DNA of 57,968 nt from JANQKX01 sp039028695 (GCA_039028695.1 JBCCHN010000016.1:1-57968), one strand, 5' to 3'. Shown: positions 1 through 8,903, numbered from the stretch's first letter. Translations and numbers: made by a program. The notes: generated from the letters alone by a model not told the origin.

Positions 1-1
1 C

Positions 2-682
2 CGTATGCTGCATGTGCCCGGCTACGTGCATCAACTGACCCAACGGGAAAAGAACTTCCACCTGCTTGAGGACTTCGTCGAGTGCATGGCCAATAACGGC
101 GCCGACGCCTGCGGGCAGGTGGGTAGCAATTGGGTGCACGCTGGCGGCAAGACCCCCGACGACATCCGCGCCTTTTGCGACCGGGTGAGCAATACCTATG
201 AAACGCCCTTTCACATGGCCGGCCTGTGCCTGGTGGACGGCCTGCGGGAGCTGGGCGTTGAAAAAATCGCCTTGAACTCGGTCTATTACTGGCCCGATTG
301 GCGCGATGGGCTGGCCCGCTTTTTGAAAGATGCGGGCTTCGACTTGGTCTACTACGGTAACTTCGTGGACCTGGGCCTTTACGAAACCCAGGAAGAGGTC
401 AATGCCCAAACCTGGATTTTCCCAGGTGAGATGGCCAACCGATCTATGGAAATCATCGCCGAGCGGGCACCCGCGGCCGAGGCCTTCGTGGTCAACGGGA
501 TGCCCAATTTTCGCCGGTCGGACGGCCTGCCCCAACGCATGGTCTCGCGGGAGGTGGAGTTGGAAGCCTTGGTTGGCAAGCCCATCGTTTCCTCCGACAG
601 CGCCCTTTACTGGCGCATCTACAAGACCCTCGGCACCAAGCCGGTAACCCAACAGGGCCGCCTGCTGTCCAGCTTGGGCTAA
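2..682 (+). CDS. Asp/Glu racemase / maleate isomerase-like protein, 5' truncated
   Basis: The frame is open from the first bases, so the gene starts outside the window; the first visible Met is at base 5. The 225 visible residues have the layout of the maleate cis-trans isomerase / arylmalonate decarboxylase branch of the Asp/Glu racemase fold, including a C-terminal GKPIVSSDSALYW segment (about residues 191-203) that resembles the family's end. These enzymes normally use two cysteines. By eye neither is where I expect it: the first region reads GQVGSNW (about 37-43) and the second NGMPNFR (164-170). The reaction is therefore uncertain and a non-racemase role is possible. It lies 27 bases upstream of the sulfotransferase pair on the same strand, so cotranscription is likely. 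Confidence 0.6.
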   Translation, partial: RMLHVPGYVHQLTQREKNFHLLEDFVECMANNGADACGQVGSNWVHAGGKTPDDIRAFCDRVSNTYETPFHMAGLCLVDGLRELGVEKIALNSVYYWPDWRDGLARFLKDAGFDLVYYGNFVDLGLYETQEEVNAQTWIFPGEMANRSMEIIAERAPAAEAFVVNGMPNFRRSDGLPQRMVSREVELEALVGKPIVSSDSALYWRIYKTLGTKPVTQQGRLLSSLG

Positions 683-709
683 GGGGTAAAGCAATTCGGA
701 GATAGCACG

Positions 710-1474
710 GTGACGAGGAAAATCCTGGCGCTGTGGGCCACGCCGCGCTCCACCTCAACTGCTTTCGAATGGGCTATGGCCAACCGGGGCGACATGACCT
801 GTCTGCACGAGCCTTATAACGAGGCCTATTACTATGGGCAGGACAGGCGCCATGACCGCTATTTCATTGCCGACCCAGCCCTTGAAACCACGCCTGACCT
901 AACCATCGCCGGGGTGCACGATCGTTTGGTGACCCTGCGCAGGGAAGGCGAGGTTTTCATCAAGGATTTCGCCTATTCGATCATGCACATGGCCGATGAC
1001 GCCTTTTTGGATTGCTTTACCCATGGATTTTTGATCCGCGACCCGGAAAAGGTCATCACCTCCATGCACGCACGCTGGCCCGATATCTCCCTGGATGAAA
1101 TCGGCTTTGAGGACCTGCACACGCTCTTTCGACGGGTCGCGGATCGGCTGGGCAAGGCCCCTCCGGTGATCGATTCCGACGAGCTGATGACAGCACCGGA
1201 AAAGGGCATGGCTGCCTATTGCGACGCGGTTGGCATTCCCTTTTTGCCGGACGCCCTCAATTGGGAACAAGACCAGGAAAAGAATCAAAGCCGCCAGGCC
1301 ACGTGGAACACGGATGAACACGGCTTTCACGACTCCTTAAAGGCCAGCACCGGCCTCAAGGCCCAGAAACGAAATTATCCCCCGCTGTCGAGCAGTGCCG
1401 ACATGATGCGGCTCTACGAAGCCAGCCTGCCCCATTACCAGGCCCTTTTTGAACAGCGGGTTCCCGTCGCCTAG
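710..1474 (+). CDS. sulfotransferase-family protein (copy 1)
   Basis: A 254-residue PAPS-type sulfotransferase-like protein. The 5'-phosphosulfate loop is seen as ATPRSTSTA (residues 10-18), an invariant-looking KDF follows at 85-87, and the 3'-phosphate site as RDPEKVITS (110-118). Family members transfer sulfate from PAPS to a small molecule or glycan; the acceptor here cannot be read. The start is GTG at 710, with a GGAGA ribosome site about 8 bases upstream. It ends 10 bases before a second gene with the same architecture, so the two look like a tandem duplication that has since diverged. An alternative is a P-loop protein of the same fold with no sulfotransferase activity. Confidence 0.75.
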   Translation: MTRKILALWATPRSTSTAFEWAMANRGDMTCLHEPYNEAYYYGQDRRHDRYFIADPALETTPDLTIAGVHDRLVTLRREGEVFIKDFAYSIMHMADDAFLDCFTHGFLIRDPEKVITSMHARWPDISLDEIGFEDLHTLFRRVADRLGKAPPVIDSDELMTAPEKGMAAYCDAVGIPFLPDALNWEQDQEKNQSRQATWNTDEHGFHDSLKASTGLKAQKRNYPPLSSSADMMRLYEASLPHYQALFEQRVPVA

Positions 1475-1484
1475 GCCGGCCAAG

Positions 1485-2243
1485 ATGCACCACAAGATCC
1501 TCGTCCTCTGGGCCACGCCCCGCTCTACCTCCACCGCCTTTGAGTGGATGATGCGCATGCGCGGCGACATGACGTGTTTTCATGAGCCCTTTGGGGAAGC
1601 TTGGTATTTCGGCGAGGACTCCCTCACGAAAAACCGGGGCGATGCCGTGCCCCGCAAAGAAGGGCTCAGCTTCACCAGCGTTTGGGAAGAGTTGCTTAGC
1701 GCCGCTGGCCGCGGTCCGGTCTTTTCCAAGGATTTTCCCCACTACATCAAGCATCTATGGAACGACGCCTTCCTGTCCCGCTTCCAGCATAGCTTTTTGA
1801 TTCGGGATCCGGCCAAGGTTGTGACCTCCATGTACAAGAACTGGCCGGATTTTCAACTCGACGAAGTTGCCTTTGTGGAGCAGCGGGAGCTTTTCGACCG
1901 CCTTTGGGAAAAAAGCGGAAGCGCACCGCCGGTGATCGACAGCGATGATTTATTGGAAGACCCCTATGGCATCGTCGCCGCCTATTGCGAGGCCGTGGGA
2001 CTGCCCTTCATGCCCGAGGCCCTAAGGTGGGAACCAGGCGCCCGCGATGAAGTGAGCTGGTATGACGGCGGCTCGTGGCATAACAATCTGCGCAACTCGG
2101 ACGGACTGAAGCCCCAGCCCCGGGTCAATGTAACCCTGAACGACGTGCCCGACCGGGTGCTGAAAATATACGAGACCGTCCTACCCCACTACCGGCGCCT
2201 CCATAAGGCGCGCCTAAAACCCTTGGCGGTCACTGAGCCCTAA
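1485..2243 (+). CDS. sulfotransferase-family protein (copy 2)
   Basis: A 252-residue paralogue of the preceding gene. It has the same LWATPRSTSTAFEW opening (residues 8-21), GDMTC with HEP shortly after, and RDPAKVVTS (107-115) as the 3'-phosphate site. I chose ATG 1485 rather than an in-frame TTG at 1449, because the TTG lies inside the upstream gene and would add 12 residues that the paralogue lacks. The middle part (residues 45-80) is clearly different from copy 1, which suggests a different acceptor. Its stop overlaps by 4 bases the stop of the convergent puuB gene, leaving no room for a terminator between them. Confidence 0.75.
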   Translation: MHHKILVLWATPRSTSTAFEWMMRMRGDMTCFHEPFGEAWYFGEDSLTKNRGDAVPRKEGLSFTSVWEELLSAAGRGPVFSKDFPHYIKHLWNDAFLSRFQHSFLIRDPAKVVTSMYKNWPDFQLDEVAFVEQRELFDRLWEKSGSAPPVIDSDDLLEDPYGIVAAYCEAVGLPFMPEALRWEPGARDEVSWYDGGSWHNNLRNSDGLKPQPRVNVTLNDVPDRVLKIYETVLPHYRRLHKARLKPLAVTEP

Positions 2244-3544
2244 ATCTTGTCCCGCAGGGAATAGTAAACCATCGCCAGCACCAGCAAGGGCCAGCGCAGC
2301 AAGGGGCCACCGGGGAAACTTTGAGTGGGGATGCTACTCATGAGGTCGAAGCGCTCAGAAGTACCCGCGACGGCATCGGCCAATATCTGGCCCGCCAAGG
2401 TCCCCATGGCGACACCCTGCCCCGAATAGCCCGACGCGGTGAGCACATTCTTTGACAGGCGGGCAAAATAGGGCAGGCGGGAAAGGGTGATGGCAAGGGT
2501 CCCTCCCCAGGCATAGTCGATCCTCACGTCCCTTAATTGGGCATAGACTTGCAGCATGTGGGGCAACACGATGGACTTAATGTCCTCGGGGAACTTGTAA
2601 CGATAGGTTTCCCCGCCACCGAACAGCATGCGCCGGTCCGCCGACAGGCGATAATAGTTCACCACAAACTTGGAGTCGGCCACAGCCGTATCCTCACGGA
2701 TCAGCGACTGGGCCAGATCTTCACCTAAGGGTTCGGTGGCCACAATATAGTTGTTGATGGGCATGCTGCGCGCGGCGACTCTCGGCTCCAATTTGTCCAA
2801 ATAGCCATTGCAGCCGAGAAGCACAAAGTCCGCCTTCACCTCGCCGCGATCCAGCTTGACACTGACCTTGTCCCCTTCTTGAAATTTGAGAACCTGGCTG
2901 CGCTCAAAAATTTGAGCCCCCAAACCGCGCGCGGCTTGTGCCAATCCCAAGGCAAAATTCAGGGGATGCAGGTGCCCCGCCCCCCAATCAATATTGCCCC
3001 CGTGGTAAAAATCGGTGGCCAGGTGCTCTCGGATGGCGGACTTGCTCAGGGACTGGATCTGCTCATAACCGTAGTCCCGATTAAGCTTTTCCACATAAGC
3101 ATGGCTATCGGCGACAAAACGTGCCCGGTGATCGGCGTGAATGATCCCCGGTTTCAGGTCGCAAGCGATGTCATGCTTGGCCACCAAGTCCCGAATCAAT
3201 TGCTTGGCCGCCTCGCCCAGATCCCACAGGCGGCGGGCATCGGCCAGGCCCAACAGTTTTTCCAGACTGTCCTGGTCTTGGCGTTGGCCGCTGCCCATCT
3301 GCCCGCCGTTGCGCCCCGAGGCGCCCCAGCCGACCCGATGGGCCTCGAGCAGGATGACATTGTAGCCCCGTTCCGCCAGGTGCAAGGCCGAGGACAACCC
3401 AGTAAAGCCGCCGCCGATCACACAGACATCGCATCGGTGCTCCCCTTCCAAGGCGGGAAACCCCTCGATGGCATTGGCCGTCGCCGCATAATAGGACGGT
3501 GGATATTCAAAAGGGTGGTCGTTGATGGTGAGGAGCGAGGTCAT
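2240..3544 (-). CDS. puuB: gamma-glutamylputrescine oxidoreductase (DAO-family FAD enzyme)
   Basis: About 434 residues of a D-amino-acid-oxidase-type flavoenzyme. An N-terminal FAD Rossmann motif (VIGGGFTGLSSALHL) is followed by the GWGASGRNGGQ stretch typical of PuuB/OrdL proteins. PuuB oxidises gamma-glutamylputrescine to the aldehyde in the glutamylated putrescine pathway. The assignment is strengthened by the gene directly upstream, a PuuA-type glutamine synthetase that makes the substrate, 18 bases away on the same strand. A TTG at 3556 would add four residues (MSCF); ATG 3544 is the simpler start, though neither has a strong ribosome site. The protein is expected to be cytoplasmic. Confidence 0.82.
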   Translation of the reverse strand: MTSLLTINDHPFEYPPSYYAATANAIEGFPALEGEHRCDVCVIGGGFTGLSSALHLAERGYNVILLEAHRVGWGASGRNGGQMGSGQRQDQDSLEKLLGLADARRLWDLGEAAKQLIRDLVAKHDIACDLKPGIIHADHRARFVADSHAYVEKLNRDYGYEQIQSLSKSAIREHLATDFYHGGNIDWGAGHLHPLNFALGLAQAARGLGAQIFERSQVLKFQEGDKVSVKLDRGEVKADFVLLGCNGYLDKLEPRVAARSMPINNYIVATEPLGEDLAQSLIREDTAVADSKFVVNYYRLSADRRMLFGGGETYRYKFPEDIKSIVLPHMLQVYAQLRDVRIDYAWGGTLAITLSRLPYFARLSKNVLTASGYSGQGVAMGTLAGQILADAVAGTSERFDLMSSIPTQSFPGGPLLRWPLLVLAMVYYSLRDKI

Positions 3545-3562
3545 GAAACAGGACAAAAGAGC

Positions 3563-4924
3563 CTAAATATTTCTGAGATAAGCATCATATTCCACATCGG
3601 ACACCAGACTGTCGATACGGGCCTTTTCTTGGCGCTTACAGGCCGTGAAGAGATGACGATAGTCCGCGCCGAGCTGCTCGGCGATAAAGTCGGAGTCCTC
3701 AAAGGCGGCAAGTGCCGCCTCCCAGGTAGTGGGCAAGGTTTCCGCCCCGGACGCATAGGCATTGCCGTCCACCGGGGGGTCAGGTTCGGTCTGCTTTATC
3801 AAACCTTCCAAGGCGCCGGCCAAAATGGTGGCAATCACCAAGTGAGGCAACGCATCCGCGCCGGCGACCCGGTGCTCGATGCGGGTGGCCGCCAAGCTGC
3901 TGTCGGGCACCCGCAGGGCCGAGCTGCGGTTGTCATAGCCCCAACTGGCCGTGGTCGGGGCGTGGGACTCGAGCTGAAAGCGGCGATAGGAATTGGCATT
4001 GGGCGCGAACAGAGCCATACAGTCCGGCATGGCCCCCAACAGCCCGGCGATGGCATGGCGCAAGGCCGGCGTGCCTTGGGCGTCGGAACCGGCAAAAATG
4101 TTGTTGCCGTCCTGATCGATCACGCTGAAATGCACATGCAGGCCATTGCCCGAACAGTCGCCATAGGGCTTGGCCATAAAGGTGGCTTCCAGACCATGGC
4201 GCCGGGCGATGCCCCGTACCGCCCGCTTCATGAATACGGCGTGGTCCGCTGCGGCTAATGCATCATCCACGTGATTGAGGTTGATCTCGTATTGGCCCGG
4301 CCCGTTTTCCGATATGGTGGTGTCGGCGGGGATGCCTTGAGCCTGACAGGTGGCCGCCAATTCGGCCAGGATGGTCTCGAATTCCTGCATCTCGAGCACG
4401 CTATAGACCTGGGTCGCCGAGACGCGGCGTCCGGTCACCGGAGACAGGGGCGGCCGGGGTTTGCCGTCTTCGGCCGTCGGATCGATCAAGTAAAACTCCA
4501 GTTCGCTGGCCACCACCGGCGTCCATCCCCGCGCTTGGTAGCGCGCAATCACCTGGGACAAGACGTTACGCGGATCCCCGTAAAAGGCGGAACCATCCGG
4601 ATTATTCATGCTCATTAACAGCTGGGCCGTGGGCCGGTTGAGCCAGGGAACGGGGGCGAGACTGCGATGGACCGGAAAGCAGATCCCGTCCGAATCTCCC
4701 GCCTCAAGGGCCAGCCCGACGGCCATGACGTCGTTGCCCCATACGTCAACGGCATAAGACGAGCGCGGCATGCGAAACTCGCCCTTGAGGACCTTATCCG
4801 CCGACTCCAAGGGCACCCACTTGCCGCGCAGCGACCCATTCACATCGATCAAAAAGGCTTCCAGGACCTCAATGTCCGGGTTGGCTGAAAAAAAGGGGTG
4901 AGCCCAGGATTTGGCGTCCGACAA
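3563..4924 (-). CDS. puuA: gamma-glutamylputrescine synthetase (glutamine synthetase family)
   Basis: A 453-residue glutamine-synthetase-fold ligase. Recognisable signatures are the first catalytic-domain metal-site segment ASELEFYL (after an N-terminal beta-grasp domain), ENGPGQYE, the GNGLHVHFS nucleotide/metal motif and the NRSSALRVP loop. Length and sequence fit PuuA, which joins glutamate to putrescine with ATP, rather than housekeeping GlnA, because the adenylylation-site region and the GlnA C-terminus are absent. The start is a TTG at 4924, supported by an AGGGAGA ribosome site about 8 bases upstream. It is the first gene of a two-gene operon with puuB. Other gamma-glutamyl-amine ligases of the same family cannot be excluded. 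Confidence 0.82.
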   Translation of the reverse strand: MSDAKSWAHPFFSANPDIEVLEAFLIDVNGSLRGKWVPLESADKVLKGEFRMPRSSYAVDVWGNDVMAVGLALEAGDSDGICFPVHRSLAPVPWLNRPTAQLLMSMNNPDGSAFYGDPRNVLSQVIARYQARGWTPVVASELEFYLIDPTAEDGKPRPPLSPVTGRRVSATQVYSVLEMQEFETILAELAATCQAQGIPADTTISENGPGQYEINLNHVDDALAAADHAVFMKRAVRGIARRHGLEATFMAKPYGDCSGNGLHVHFSVIDQDGNNIFAGSDAQGTPALRHAIAGLLGAMPDCMALFAPNANSYRRFQLESHAPTTASWGYDNRSSALRVPDSSLAATRIEHRVAGADALPHLVIATILAGALEGLIKQTEPDPPVDGNAYASGAETLPTTWEAALAAFEDSDFIAEQLGADYRHLFTACKRQEKARIDSLVSDVEYDAYLRNI

Positions 4925-5118
4925 GCAACCGTCTCCCTAAAAATAAAAAACAACGTTATTCTTTCTGGATCCTAAAGGTGGCCCGCTAGCCATCTGCCGT
5001 CAATCCCGCAGGTAACACTGCCTCCGCTCTCCTTTTAGGTGGACAGTTTTGCACTTCCCCTCTTGTGCCGGTATTTTGCGAATATGGCGAACAATCATCG
5101 ATGGCGGTCGGAGAAGGG

Positions 5119-6570
5119 ATGATGAGCGCAGAGGAGACGCAGACACCGGAGCCCCAAAGCGCTCTGCCAAGCTGGACGCGGGGTGCGCCCGGTGAGGTTC
5201 TTGACGAAAACAAACCCCTGATTGCCAAAATTAAAAGTCTGATCAAGAACGACAAAAAAGACGCGGTCCTGGCGACGGTCCAAGGCTGGCCGCCCGCAGA
5301 CATCATGGAGCTCTTGGTACAACTGCCGGTCAAATCCGCCCGCACCCTGCACGGCTGGCTGCCCGTGGCGCCGGCGGCCAAGGTCCTGGTCGAAGTCAAC
5401 CCGGGCCTGCGTGCCGTCTTGATGGAAGAGTCGGGTCTGACCCGTTTGGCCGCCATCGTGGCGGACCTGGAGGACGACGTGGCGGTCGAGCTCTTGAGCG
5501 ACCTGCCCGATGAGGTGGTCGAGGCGGTGTTGCCCCATTTGCCCCGGGGCCCGGCGCTGAGCAGGCGCCTGGGCTACGATGAACACTCGGCTGGCGCCAT
5601 TATGAGCAACCGCTTCGTCGCTGTCCTAGAGCATTGGCAGGTCGGCACGGCCACACGGCAAATCAGGCGCGAGGCCGGCGAAATCGAGAAACTCCACGAG
5701 GTTTATGTGGTCGATGGAAATCGTCGGCTGGTCGGACTTTTAAAGTTGCGGGACCTGTTACTGAATTCAAAAAGGACCATCGTTCGCCAGATCATGCGTA
5801 AGGTGCCCCTTTATGTGGGACCCGACGAAGATCGGGATAGCCTGCTGGAGCAAGCCCGGTACTACAAGGTCCAAGCGGTTCCGGTGGTCGATAAAGATCG
5901 GCGCGTGATCGGCCGTATTACGCTTAAGGAGATGCGCGAAGCGGCACAGGAGTCGGCAGAAGAAGACATAAAAGTCATGGGCCGCGTGTCCGCCGATGCA
6001 AATCCCAATGATTCCCTCCTAAAAATCGTCAAGGGCCGCTTGCCATGGCTGGTGGCGGGCCTGTTCGGTGCCAGCGTCGCCGCTTCGGTGGTGGGCTCCT
6101 TTGAAGAGGATCTTGAACGCGCGGCCATTTTAGCCAGCTTTATTCCGGTGGTCATGGCCATGGCGGGCAATGCCGGCATTCAGGCCTCGACGGTCACGGT
6201 CCAAGGCCTGGCCGACGGCACCTTGTGGCTCGGTGATATGGGGCAACGGCTCTTGCGCGAGTTCGCAGGCTCGCTGATTAACGGCCTTAGCGTTGCTGTT
6301 TTGCTCGGCATATTGATCCTGAGCGCGGCCCAATTCTTCGACATTATCGCCCCCCTCCGCCTGGCCTTTGCCGCCGGGTTATCTGTCGCCACCGTGACGA
6401 CCCTGGCGGCAACCATCGGCGCAACGATCCCTTTGGTGCTGAATCATTTTAAGGTCGATCCGGCCGTGGCGACCGGCGTATTCATTACCACCAGCAACGA
6501 CATATTCGGCGTGCTGATTTATTTTCTGATTGCCACAAACCTTTATTCCGGCGTGCTGGAAGGCTTGTAA
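5119..6570 (+). CDS. mgtE: magnesium transporter MgtE
   Basis: A full-length MgtE of about 483 residues. An N-terminal helical superhelix (roughly residues 35-130) has a charged, leucine-rich pattern. A pair of CBS domains follows (about 135-260), then five transmembrane segments beginning with LPWLVAGLFGASVAAS. The pore motif PVVMAMAGNAGIQAST and the conserved Asp in the TTSNDIFG segment near the C-terminus are both present. In this family the cytoplasmic domains sense Mg2+ and gate a homodimeric channel. Upstream in-frame codons at 5065 and 5101 exist, but GGAGAAGGG directly before the ATG pair at 5119/5122 marks the likely start. The upstream 190 bases show no recognisable Mg2+ riboswitch. 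Confidence 0.9.
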   Translation: MMSAEETQTPEPQSALPSWTRGAPGEVLDENKPLIAKIKSLIKNDKKDAVLATVQGWPPADIMELLVQLPVKSARTLHGWLPVAPAAKVLVEVNPGLRAVLMEESGLTRLAAIVADLEDDVAVELLSDLPDEVVEAVLPHLPRGPALSRRLGYDEHSAGAIMSNRFVAVLEHWQVGTATRQIRREAGEIEKLHEVYVVDGNRRLVGLLKLRDLLLNSKRTIVRQIMRKVPLYVGPDEDRDSLLEQARYYKVQAVPVVDKDRRVIGRITLKEMREAAQESAEEDIKVMGRVSADANPNDSLLKIVKGRLPWLVAGLFGASVAASVVGSFEEDLERAAILASFIPVVMAMAGNAGIQASTVTVQGLADGTLWLGDMGQRLLREFAGSLINGLSVAVLLGILILSAAQFFDIIAPLRLAFAAGLSVATVTTLAATIGATIPLVLNHFKVDPAVATGVFITTSNDIFGVLIYFLIATNLYSGVLEGL

Positions 6571-6661
6571 GCGGAGTCCTTGCGATTAAAATGTCGTCGT
6601 ACCGTCAACAACAAACCACACACTGATCTGGCGCGGTGTTGGTATCGGTGAAGGAAAACCC

Positions 6662-7582
6662 ATGGGCGATGACAAAATCCATTCGGAATACAAGAATTGG
6701 GTGGACGCGGAACTAGAAGATAGTTTTGACGAAGAACTGGAAATGGAAATCGACGATCTACGCGGCGCCAAAGAACTCCAGCAGATCACCGACCAGGAAC
6801 ACAGTTCACTTTTGCCACGGCGCACCTACTTTCGCGAACTCTTTCGATTGCAGGCCGAATTGGTCAAGCTGCAAGATTGGGTCGTCGATACAAAATATAA
6901 ACTGGTGGTGATCTTCGAAGGGCGGGACGCCGCCGGAAAGGGCGGCGTGATCAAACGCATTACACAGCGCCTAAACCCGCGCGTGTGCCGCGTTGTGGCC
7001 CTGCCGGCGCCAACGGAGCGGGAAAAGACCCAATGGTATTTCCAGCGTTATGTGAACCACCTGCCAGCCGGCGGTGAGATCGTGCTGTTCGACCGCTCCT
7101 GGTACAACCGCGCCGGTGTGGAACGGGTGATGGATTTTGCCAGCGCAGATCAGGTCGAGCAATTTTTTCACGATGTCCCCGAATTTGAGAGAATGTTGGC
7201 GCGGGCCGGCATTAAACTCATTAAGTATTGGTTCTCCATTACGGATCAAGAGCAGCAGCTTAGATTTTTAATGCGCATCTACGACCCGGTGAAACAATGG
7301 AAACTCAGCCCTATGGACCTACAGTCCCGACTGCTATGGGAGGAATATACTAAGGTTAAGGAAGAGATGTTGATGCGTACCAACATACCTGAATCACCTT
7401 GGTTTATCGTGGAAGGAAACGACAAAAAACGGGCTAGGTTAAACTGTATTCACCACCTTTTGCGATCTATCCCTTATGATGAAGTTCCTCACGAGCAGGT
7501 GACATTGCCGGATCGTGTTTTTAATCCTGACTATGAACGCGCGATTCTACCGGAGGGCCTTTATGTACCTCAAATCTACTAA
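6662..7582 (+). CDS. ppk2: polyphosphate kinase 2 (PPK2 family)
   Basis: A 306-residue PPK2-type kinase. It shows Walker A EGRDAAGKGG (86-95), the DRSWYNRAGVE Walker B segment (144-154) and the conserved MRIYDPVKQWKLSPMD stretch. PPK2 enzymes move phosphate between polyphosphate and nucleotides, most often making GTP or ATP from polyphosphate. A glutamate/aspartate-rich N-terminal extension (about 1-45) precedes the kinase core, as in many alphaproteobacterial class I members. The ATG at 6662 is the only sensible start. The next gene encodes a Nudix hydrolase of the type that cleaves diphosphoinositol polyphosphates or dinucleoside polyphosphates, so the pair may serve phosphate-rich metabolites. 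Confidence 0.9.
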   Translation: MGDDKIHSEYKNWVDAELEDSFDEELEMEIDDLRGAKELQQITDQEHSSLLPRRTYFRELFRLQAELVKLQDWVVDTKYKLVVIFEGRDAAGKGGVIKRITQRLNPRVCRVVALPAPTEREKTQWYFQRYVNHLPAGGEIVLFDRSWYNRAGVERVMDFASADQVEQFFHDVPEFERMLARAGIKLIKYWFSITDQEQQLRFLMRIYDPVKQWKLSPMDLQSRLLWEEYTKVKEEMLMRTNIPESPWFIVEGNDKKRARLNCIHHLLRSIPYDEVPHEQVTLPDRVFNPDYERAILPEGLYVPQIY

Positions 7583-7831
7583 CTATTGTTAATTGGAACA
7601 AAATGAGCATTTTGAGAAACAGACTCCATTATAGCTGGCTGCACGACCTAACGCGCCCTTGCACTGTACTTTTCTGAGTCGGACGGAAATCCTGCCAACT
7701 TTTTTTGGCCGCATCTTTTTCGGGCGAACCTTTATAAAATCGAAAGTCTAATCGGATTAAATTTGGTGTTGAATAAAATCGCTCGGGTCTGCCAATATTA
7801 GGATTCGTGTAATAAAAAGGTTTTTCCTCGA
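7583..7831 (+). other. AT-rich intergenic stretch between ppk2 and the Nudix gene
   Basis: This gap holds a 7-bp perfect inverted repeat, CAAAATG/CATTTTG (7599-7614), with a 2-base centre. It is too tight to be a terminator and more like a protein-binding site. No gene or clear promoter is seen. Confidence 0.4.
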
Positions 7832-8248
7832 ATGAAATCCAAGAAGCAATTTGCCGCGCTGCCCTACGTCATGAACGGAGATAGTGTGGAAATTTGCTTG
7901 ATTACCAGCTTGACCACCCGGCGCTGGATCATCCCCAAGGGCTGGCCGCAAAAAAATCTCGCCCCTCATAAACTGGCGGCGTTGGAAGCTTTTGAGGAAG
8001 CGGGCCTGAAAGGAAAAACCGGCAAGAAATCTCTTGGCCACTACCACTATGACAAGCAACTGGACGACGGCTCGGTGGTGGATTGCGACGTAGACGTCTT
8101 TCCTATGCGCGTGGAGTCCCAGTCCGTAGACTGGCCTGAAAAGGGTCAGCGGGACCTAGCCTGGGCCAACCCCAAGGACGCAGCGAAACTGCTCGACGAC
8201 GCGGAGCTCGCCAAGATCGTCCGCAAATTCCAGCCTCGCGCACACTGA
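7832..8248 (+). CDS. Nudix hydrolase, DIPP-like
   Basis: A 138-residue Nudix protein. The helix is recognisable as GWPQKNL followed by EAFEEAGLKG, so the metal-binding EExG core is intact. Two consensus positions differ: the first Glu of the box is Leu, and the Arg of the usual REUXEE is also Leu. The short length, the RRWIIPKGWP opening and the EKGQRDLAW end match alphaproteobacterial relatives of diphosphoinositol polyphosphate phosphohydrolases (MutT/NudF-like small Nudix proteins). The substrate cannot be decided; inositol pyrophosphates, dinucleoside polyphosphates and capped RNA are all candidates. It follows ppk2 on the same strand after 249 bases, so it probably has its own promoter. 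Confidence 0.8.
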   Translation: MKSKKQFAALPYVMNGDSVEICLITSLTTRRWIIPKGWPQKNLAPHKLAALEAFEEAGLKGKTGKKSLGHYHYDKQLDDGSVVDCDVDVFPMRVESQSVDWPEKGQRDLAWANPKDAAKLLDDAELAKIVRKFQPRAH

Positions 8249-8297
8249 TCTCAAACCTACCTTAACTGGGACCATTTGGCTCGGCTAGCCTGGTCGC

Positions 8298-8753
8298 TCA
8301 CATCAGTGCTTGTTTGACGATCTGGCTGGCTTTGCCGAAGTCCATGCGGCCGGGATAGCGTTCTTTGAGGGTGCCCATAACCTTGCCCATGTCCTTGATG
8401 GTCTGGGCACTCAGCTCGGCGATCACTTCATCGATGGCGCTGCGCATGTCGCCTTCGTCGAGTTGGCGGGGCAAAAAGCGCTCGATGACATCGCATTCCT
8501 GATGCTCTCGCTCGGCCAGATCGGGGCGATCACCCTTGGTATACATCTCGATGGACTCTTGGCGCTGGCGCACCATTTTCTGAAGCATTTCAAGGATTTC
8601 ATCATCACCAATGCCGTCATTGTTGCCCTTGCTTCGGGCCGCGATATCCCGATCTTTCAAGGCGGCAAGCGTCAGGCGCAGCGTGGAGACCGCAACCGGC
8701 TCCTTACTCTTCATGGCCTCTTTCAATGCGACATTCAAACGATTCCGCAACAT
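8298..8753 (-). CDS. GatB/YqeY domain-containing protein
   Basis: A 151-residue YqeY-family protein with the characteristic LRLTLAALKDRDIAARSKG opening, the charged central helices (LEMLQKMVRQRQESIEMY) and the KDMGKVMGTLKERYPGRMD C-terminal segment. The fold is that of the GatB tail domain, which binds tRNA in the amidotransferase. The free-standing protein has no firmly established role but is widely conserved. Its place directly upstream of and divergent from carA is a typical alphaproteobacterial arrangement and supports treating this part as core chromosome. The ATG start at 8753 gives full length compared with the family. Confidence 0.88.
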   Translation of the reverse strand: MLRNRLNVALKEAMKSKEPVAVSTLRLTLAALKDRDIAARSKGNNDGIGDDEILEMLQKMVRQRQESIEMYTKGDRPDLAEREHQECDVIERFLPRQLDEGDMRSAIDEVIAELSAQTIKDMGKVMGTLKERYPGRMDFGKASQIVKQALM

Positions 8754-8874
8754 GGGCGGGACTCCGCTAGTCTGACGAGGGGGCGGAGCCTACCCGAAAA
8801 AAACTGAAATGGCAAAGCCTGAAAGAAAGTTCCAAGGCATTGAAATAAAACATTTTTTTTGTAACGACTTAGGC

Positions 8875-8903
8875 TTGACCGCTTGGGGATTTTCCCTTAC
8901 ATA
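8875..8903 (+). promoter_or_regulatory. sigma-70-type promoter of carAB
   Basis: TTGACC at 8875-8880 and TACATA at 8898-8903 are separated by exactly 17 bases. The predicted transcription start is near 8910, about 130 bases before the carA start codon. This is one of the best-matching sigma-70 promoters in the window. Confidence 0.65.

Noticed and set aside
2879..4258. 459-codon plus-strand open frame
   Set aside because: It runs antisense through puuB and puuA, both with clear families. Its translation has no domain and is a product of high-GC codon use.
4925..5118. Possible Mg2+ riboswitch before mgtE
   Set aside because: I found no M-box-like conserved segments or convincing long hairpins; this class is mainly known from other phyla.
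7599..7614. CAAAATG/CATTTTG inverted repeat considered as a ppk2 terminator
   Set aside because: The 2-base centre cannot form a hairpin loop; more likely a binding site or chance.
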